Assembly (NCBI GenBank): GCA_026415995.1
Contig: JAOAGB010000010.1
Location: 1-16,643 of the forward strand
Reading direction: 5' to 3'
Length of the DNA stretch: 16,643 nt
Source of the DNA: Thermodesulfovibrio sp.
Lineage (GTDB): Bacteria > Nitrospirota > Thermodesulfovibrionia > Thermodesulfovibrionales > Thermodesulfovibrionaceae
Both the position numbers and the translations under genes were made by a program. Under the pieces are notes generated by a model. It searched no databases, had not been told where the DNA came from, and worked only from the letters and a program-made list of their open reading frames with translations. Positions 12,906 to 16,643 of this stretch are shown piece by piece (positions within the stretch are counted from its first letter, which is position 1; the number at the start of each line of letters is the position of its first letter).

Positions 12906-14372
12906 ATGAAAAGTATTTTTATTCTATTGTTTTGTCTAATATCTTTTATCTTAATTTTTGCATGTGCTCCAGAAAAACCAAAGGAATTCAGGGCAGTAGC
13001 AATTGCAGAAGGAGAACTTGACCCTGAAGCATGGGGTAAAGCATATCCAGTGCATTATGAAATGTATAAAAACTCTCAAGAGCCAACTCCATCTGGCAAG
13101 AGTAAATATAAAAAAGGATGGGATACAGACAAAATCATCTGGGATAAACTCTCTGAATTCCCGTTTCTTGGTGTGCTATACAACGGATGGGGTTTTGGAA
13201 TTGAATACAATGAACCAAGATCTCATTACTATAGACTTAAAGATATTCTTGAAATTGACTCATCAAGATACAAACCAGGTGGAGTGTGTCTCACTTGTAA
13301 ATCTCCCTATGCACCTCAGCTTGAGGCAAAACATGGACTTGCCTACTATAATACGCCTTTTAGAGAAGCTATTAACTGGATTCCAGAAAAACATAGAGAA
13401 TTGGGAGACTCCTGTGCAGACTGCCATAATGCTAAGGATGCCTCCTTAAAGATTAGCAGACAATTTACTCTTGGAAAAGCCCTTCAGAGTATGGGAATTG
13501 ATACTAATAACATACCTCATCAGCACATGCGCAGCTTAGTATGTGCTCAGTGTCATGTGACCTATATAATTCCAAGAGATCAGGAAATGAAACCTAAGGG
13601 AATCTTCTTCCCATGGCAAAACAGCAAAATTGGTGGAATATCCATTGAAAATATAATAAAAATAATCAAAAGCGATCCGTCCTATGGAGAATGGAAACAA
13701 GCAGTTACAGGATTTAAACTTGGCTTTATAAGGCATCCTGAATATGAATTTTTCTCTAATAACTCAATACACTGGAATGCTGGTGCATCCTGTGCAGACT
13801 GTCATATGCCTTTTAAAAAGGCTGGTGGATTTAAGGTGTCTGAACATAGAATTATGAGTCCCCTTAAAAATGATATGAGACCATGTCTACAATGTCATGG
13901 TCAGACTCCTGAGTGGTTAAAACAACAAGTGCTTACAATACAAGACAGAACAGTAAGTCTACTTATCAGAGCAGGAAATCAGATAGCCCGTGCAGCAAAA
14001 ATATTTGAATTTACCCATAAAGTTCAGCAAGAAGGAAAACAAATAGACCAGAAGCTTTATGATAAGGCAAAGGATATGTATCTCGAAGCAATGTATAGAT
14101 TGATTTTTATAATTGCAGAAAATTCAGTTGGATTTCATAATCCTACTGAAGCAGGAAGAATACTTGGTGATGCCTATGCCTATGCATCTAATTCTGAGAT
14201 GCTCTTAAGAGCAATGCTTAGCAATGCAGGAGTTCAGGTGCCTGTAAAGGTTGAACTTGAACTAACAAAATATCTAAACAATAGAGGAACCAAAAAACTT
14301 AACTTCAAACCTGAACAGGAATTTAAAGATCCCTATGGAATACAGCAGAATATAGAGGCTATGCTTAAGTAA
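12906..14372 (+). CDS. nrfA: Pentaheme ammonia-forming cytochrome c nitrite reductase NrfA, apparently calcium-independent type
   Basis: NrfA reduces nitrite to ammonium with six electrons, and also reduces NO and hydroxylamine. The 488-residue protein has the hallmark CxxCK active-site heme (CLTCK, 128-132) and four CxxCH hemes at 170-174, 213-217, 296-300 and 327-331. Active-site residues Arg105 (EPRSHYY), Tyr220 (CHVTY) and His277 (RHPEYE) are present. The calcium-site residues of E. coli NrfA (Lys and Gln of KAQHPE) are replaced by Phe274 and Arg276, and the VEY motif by VTY, as in the calcium-independent subclass described from Geobacter lovleyi. The N-terminus is a signal sequence; Cys20 after LIFA could be a lipidation site. 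AGGAGGT at 12893-12899 precedes ATG 12906. It follows nrfH. Confidence 0.96.
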   Translation: MKSIFILLFCLISFILIFACAPEKPKEFRAVAIAEGELDPEAWGKAYPVHYEMYKNSQEPTPSGKSKYKKGWDTDKIIWDKLSEFPFLGVLYNGWGFGIEYNEPRSHYYRLKDILEIDSSRYKPGGVCLTCKSPYAPQLEAKHGLAYYNTPFREAINWIPEKHRELGDSCADCHNAKDASLKISRQFTLGKALQSMGIDTNNIPHQHMRSLVCAQCHVTYIIPRDQEMKPKGIFFPWQNSKIGGISIENIIKIIKSDPSYGEWKQAVTGFKLGFIRHPEYEFFSNNSIHWNAGASCADCHMPFKKAGGFKVSEHRIMSPLKNDMRPCLQCHGQTPEWLKQQVLTIQDRTVSLLIRAGNQIARAAKIFEFTHKVQQEGKQIDQKLYDKAKDMYLEAMYRLIFIIAENSVGFHNPTEAGRILGDAYAYASNSEMLLRAMLSNAGVQVPVKVELELTKYLNNRGTKKLNFKPEQEFKDPYGIQQNIEAMLK

Positions 14373-14382
14373 TTTAACTAAT

Positions 14383-14436
14383 AAAGTAAAGCTTCTACAC
14401 TTATATATATCTTTAAGTGTAGAAGCTTTATTTTTT
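14383..14436 (+). terminator. Strong intrinsic terminator after nrfA
   Basis: A perfect 16-bp inverted repeat, TAAAGCTTCTACACTT at 14387-14402 with its complement at 14415-14430, surrounds a 12-base loop and is followed by TTTTTT (14431-14436). A few weak pairs extend the base of the stem. It begins about 10-15 bases after the nrfA stop and isolates nrfHA from the next operon. Confidence 0.92.
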
Positions 14437-14441
14437 ACCAG

Positions 14442-14470
14442 TTGTCATTTTATAATATTTATATAATAAT
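14442..14470 (+). promoter_or_regulatory. Candidate promoter of the lipoprotein-ABC transporter operon
   Basis: TTGTCA at 14442-14447 (5/6 match) and AATAAT at 14465-14470 (5/6 match) are 17 bases apart, just after the nrfA terminator. The expected start near 14477 leaves a leader of about 33 bases before GTG 14510. Other TATAAT-like strings at 14451 and 14462 exist but lack a well-spaced -35. Confidence 0.45.
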
Positions 14471-14509
14471 AATTAAAAAAATATGACAAATATTTTTTCG
14501 GAGGATTCT

Positions 14510-14875
14510 GTGATAAAGAAAATTACAACATTTATATTAATAATTATAATTTTATTCTCTTTATCATCATGTAGTGCAGAAAAATATGGACAAGACCTTG
14601 ATAAATCTTTGAAGAAGGTGAAAATTAAAGATATTTTTATTAATCAATCTTTGATTGGGCAGAAGGTAATAGTTGAAGGAATAATAATAACACAATGTCA
14701 AAGCAAAGGTTGTTGGTTTTTTATGAATGACAATACAGGTACTATATTTATAAATCTTGCACCTATAGGCATAAATTTACCTCCTAAGACAGGTAAAAGA
14801 GCTGTAGTAATGGGTAAAATAGTTACTATGGAAGGGAATACAATAATAAATGCAGAGGGATTAGAAATCAATTAA
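14510..14875 (+). CDS. Small lipoprotein with OB-fold-like domain
   Basis: A 121-residue predicted lipoprotein from GTG 14510. That start is chosen because CGGAGG at 14499-14504 lies five bases upstream and it yields a textbook signal: MIKK, a hydrophobic core, then the lipobox LSSC with Cys21. The alternative ATG at 14483 has no ribosome binding site and would bury the signal nine residues in. The mature domain alternates short beta strands (KVIVEGIIITQC, GTIFINLA, RAVVMGKIVTMEGNTIINAEG) in the style of small OB-fold lipoproteins such as DUF4920-like families, with Cys63 and Cys68 in the motif QCQSKGCWFFM, possibly a metal or disulfide pair. It overlaps the permease gene by one base (TAATG), so it may be an accessory or substrate-binding part of that transporter. 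The function is inferred only from context. Confidence 0.7.
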   Translation: MIKKITTFILIIIILFSLSSCSAEKYGQDLDKSLKKVKIKDIFINQSLIGQKVIVEGIIITQCQSKGCWFFMNDNTGTIFINLAPIGINLPPKTGKRAVVMGKIVTMEGNTIINAEGLEIN

Positions 14876-16032
14876 TGACCTTTTTAAAGTTGTACATTAA
14901 CTCTCTTCTTAGAAACAAAATCAGGACTCTTTTGACATTAATAGGTATCTCTGCATCTATTGCCATACTTTTTTCTATTTTCTCATTTAATAGAGGTTTT
15001 GAGAGAAATATAAAAAAAGAGACAGAAAAGACAGGGTTACATTTTATGATAGTTCCTTCTGGGTGTCCCCATGAAGTAGCATCTTTGATTTTACATGGAG
15101 CAGTCTCTCCTAAATTTTTAGATATGGATATAACTGAAAAATTAATAAATTTCAGAGAAATAGAGCTTATATCTCCAATAATAGTTACTCAGGCTCCTAA
15201 TATTAAGTATGACAGAATAGATATTCTATACGGAATAGAGTTCTCAAATTTAAAAATTCTAAAGCCCTATTGGGATATTGAAGGAAATATTCCAACAAAT
15301 GATTACGAGATTATTATAGGTTCAGATATAGCAGAACATTATAAAATAAAAATTGGTGACACCTTAAACTACAAAGGCGTTCAATTCAGGGTATCAGGAA
15401 TCGTAAAAAGGACTTTTAGCCAAGAGGATGCCTATGTTTATATATCTCTAAAAAGCTTACAAAAATTATCAAATAAGGAAGGTAAGGCATCTGCTATTGG
15501 TATAAGAATTAAAAATATTGGAGATTTAAATAAAATAACTGAAGATATATCAAATAAAATTCCAGGCATTCAAATAGTAACCATGAGTCAAGTTGTAAAC
15601 AGTCTTTCAGTTATGGCAACTTCTGCAAAAATATTGAGTCTTTCAATAGCTATAATTGCTATTATTATTAGTGCAGTAGGTGTAATGAACTCTATTCTTA
15701 CTTCAGTTTTTGAGAGAACATCAGAAATAGGAATTATGAGAGCAATTGGTGCTTCAAAATTTGATATCTTCAGAATAATAATAATGGAAAATATATTACT
15801 TAGTATTTTGGGTGGTGTCATTGGAATCTTATTTTCTGTGATTTCTTCTACAGTAATTGAAAAATTTCTCAAGAAATTTCTATTTTATCTCCCCTCAGGC
15901 AAACTAATAACTTTTGAGTTTCATATAGCCTTAGTCTGTTTGATATTTTCCTTCTTTATAGGAGTAGTTTCTGGGCTTTATCCTGCCTATAGAGCTTCTA
16001 AAATAAATCCTATTGAGGTAATAAAAACATGA
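14875..16032 (+). CDS. MacB/FtsX-type ABC transporter permease
   Basis: A 385-residue permease of the FtsX/MacB/LolC class, which move or release substrates at the outer face of the membrane by a mechanotransmission-like cycle. It has one N-terminal transmembrane helix (about 18-38), a large extracytoplasmic MacB-PCD-like domain (about 40-245), and three C-terminal helices (about 248-275, 298-322 and 347-372), ending in the family signature YPAYRASKINPIEVI. Notable in the external domain is GCPHEVASLILHG with Cys64, His66, Glu67 and His74. As I recall, similar CPxE-bearing permeases occur in the iron-uptake cluster of Campylobacter (Cj1661/Cj1662 type); this is not verified. It overlaps the upstream lipoprotein by one base and the downstream ATPase by four. 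Confidence 0.88.
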   Translation: MTFLKLYINSLLRNKIRTLLTLIGISASIAILFSIFSFNRGFERNIKKETEKTGLHFMIVPSGCPHEVASLILHGAVSPKFLDMDITEKLINFREIELISPIIVTQAPNIKYDRIDILYGIEFSNLKILKPYWDIEGNIPTNDYEIIIGSDIAEHYKIKIGDTLNYKGVQFRVSGIVKRTFSQEDAYVYISLKSLQKLSNKEGKASAIGIRIKNIGDLNKITEDISNKIPGIQIVTMSQVVNSLSVMATSAKILSLSIAIIAIIISAVGVMNSILTSVFERTSEIGIMRAIGASKFDIFRIIIMENILLSILGGVIGILFSVISSTVIEKFLKKFLFYLPSGKLITFEFHIALVCLIFSFFIGVVSGLYPAYRASKINPIEVIKT

Positions 16033-16643
16033 TTGAAATAAAAAATATAAAAAAAATATATAAAAGAGGTGCAGAGAAACTATATGCCCTTAAAGGAATA
16101 GATTGTTCTATTGAAAAAGGAGAATTTATTGCTATAACAGGACCATCAGGTTCAGGAAAATCAACTTTTTTACATATAATAGGTTGTCTTGACAGTCCCA
16201 CAGAAGGTGAAGTCATTATTGATGGAATAAACATTAAAAATTCTAAAGAGAAAGATTTGATTAATATAAGAAGACAAAAAATAGGTTTTGTTTTCCAAAA
16301 TTTTTATCTTATTCCTGGATTAAACATCTATGAAAATATAGCCCTACCTGTACTTTTTAGTAGAAAAAAAAATTATAGAAAAAAAATTTTATCCCTCATT
16401 GAAGATTTAGGACTATCCCATCGTATAAATCACAAACCTCATCAATTAAGTGGCGGAGAAATGCAGAGAGTGGCAATAGCAAGGGCTCTTGCTAATGAAC
16501 CTGAGATATTACTTGCCGATGAACCCACAGGCAGTCTTGATACGGAAAATAGTGAGAGAATATTTGAAATATTTAGCACTCTGAATAATAAAGGTCTTAC
16601 AATAATTGTGGTAACTCATAACTTGGATTTAGCCAAAAAAGCA
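16029..16643 (+). CDS. ABC transporter ATP-binding protein, MacB/LolD type (3' partial)
   Basis: This ATPase drives the preceding FtsX-type permease. It starts at ATG 16029, overlapping the permease stop by four bases (ATGA), and stays open to the last base of the window, so 205 residues are visible and the C-terminus is missing. Walker A is GPSGSGKST (38-46), the Q-loop Gln90 is in FVFQNFYLIPGL, the signature is LSGGEMQR (140-147), Walker B with catalytic Glu165 is ILLADEPTGSLD (160-171), and the switch His197 is in VVTHN. The FQ-(N)-F-L-P loop and GSLD ending are typical of the LolD/MacB/FtsE subfamily. The substrate cannot be deduced from this subunit. Confidence 0.95.
   Translation, partial: MIEIKNIKKIYKRGAEKLYALKGIDCSIEKGEFIAITGPSGSGKSTFLHIIGCLDSPTEGEVIIDGINIKNSKEKDLINIRRQKIGFVFQNFYLIPGLNIYENIALPVLFSRKKNYRKKILSLIEDLGLSHRINHKPHQLSGGEMQRVAIARALANEPEILLADEPTGSLDTENSERIFEIFSTLNNKGLTIIVVTHNLDLAKKA

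Noticed and set aside
13003..13449. Open 148-codon frame on the + strand inside nrfA
   Set aside because: It lies wholly within nrfA, whose frame has five heme motifs and active-site residues. The alternative product has no recognisable domain or ribosome binding site.
1..16643. Horizontally acquired island, CRISPR array or insertion sequence
   Set aside because: Codon and base composition look uniform by eye, gene content is mostly housekeeping, and no direct repeats, transposase or integrase genes or array-like spacing were seen.

Overview
This is a 16.6 kb stretch of a low-GC (about one third G+C by eye), gene-dense anaerobe chromosome. The gene set and protein character fit a thermophilic Nitrospirota bacterium of the Thermodesulfovibrio type: a class I hybrid cluster protein, a sulfate-reducer-style NrfH/NrfA pair, bacterial IspG, and the order rpmE, DUF1385, prfA, prmC. 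That taxonomic guess comes from recall and was not searched. No insertion sequence, CRISPR array, tRNA or rRNA was seen.

Layout. (1) Positions 1-2144, + strand: the 3' part of mltG (cut by the window edge) overlaps ispG, followed by rpmE, which ends in a clear intrinsic terminator. (2) Positions 2153-10639, + strand: a tightly packed run of a DUF1385 membrane protein, prfA, prmC, a secreted C39-like cysteine-peptidase fold protein, glgC, a membrane sensor histidine kinase, a NarL/LuxR-type response regulator and tgt. From prmC to the response regulator genes overlap or are separated by 1-2 bases, so translation factors, glycogen synthesis and a two-component system probably share transcripts. 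(3) Positions 10614-12293, - strand: hcp with its own terminator, convergent with tgt. (4) Positions 12294-12455: a divergent control region with a perfect 24-bp palindrome that resembles an FNR/CRP-family operator, between good promoter candidates for hcp and nrfH. (5) Positions 12456-14436, + strand: nrfH-nrfA (nitrite to ammonium) and a strong terminator. (6) Positions 14442-16643, + strand: an OB-fold-like lipoprotein, a MacB/FtsX-type permease and its ATPase (cut by the window edge), probably one operon.

The most coherent system is the nitrogen-oxide module. NrfHA would take electrons from menaquinol to reduce nitrite (and NO or hydroxylamine) to ammonium outside the cytoplasm. Hcp would remove NO or hydroxylamine in the cytoplasm. 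Both appear to be controlled from a single shared operator. The NrfA lacks the usual calcium-site Lys and Gln and has Arg there, which points to the calcium-independent NrfA subclass. Other points of note are possible leaderless starts for tgt and the DUF1385 gene, a hairpin that covers the nrfH ribosome binding site, and a Cys/His motif in the extracytoplasmic part of the FtsX-type permease.
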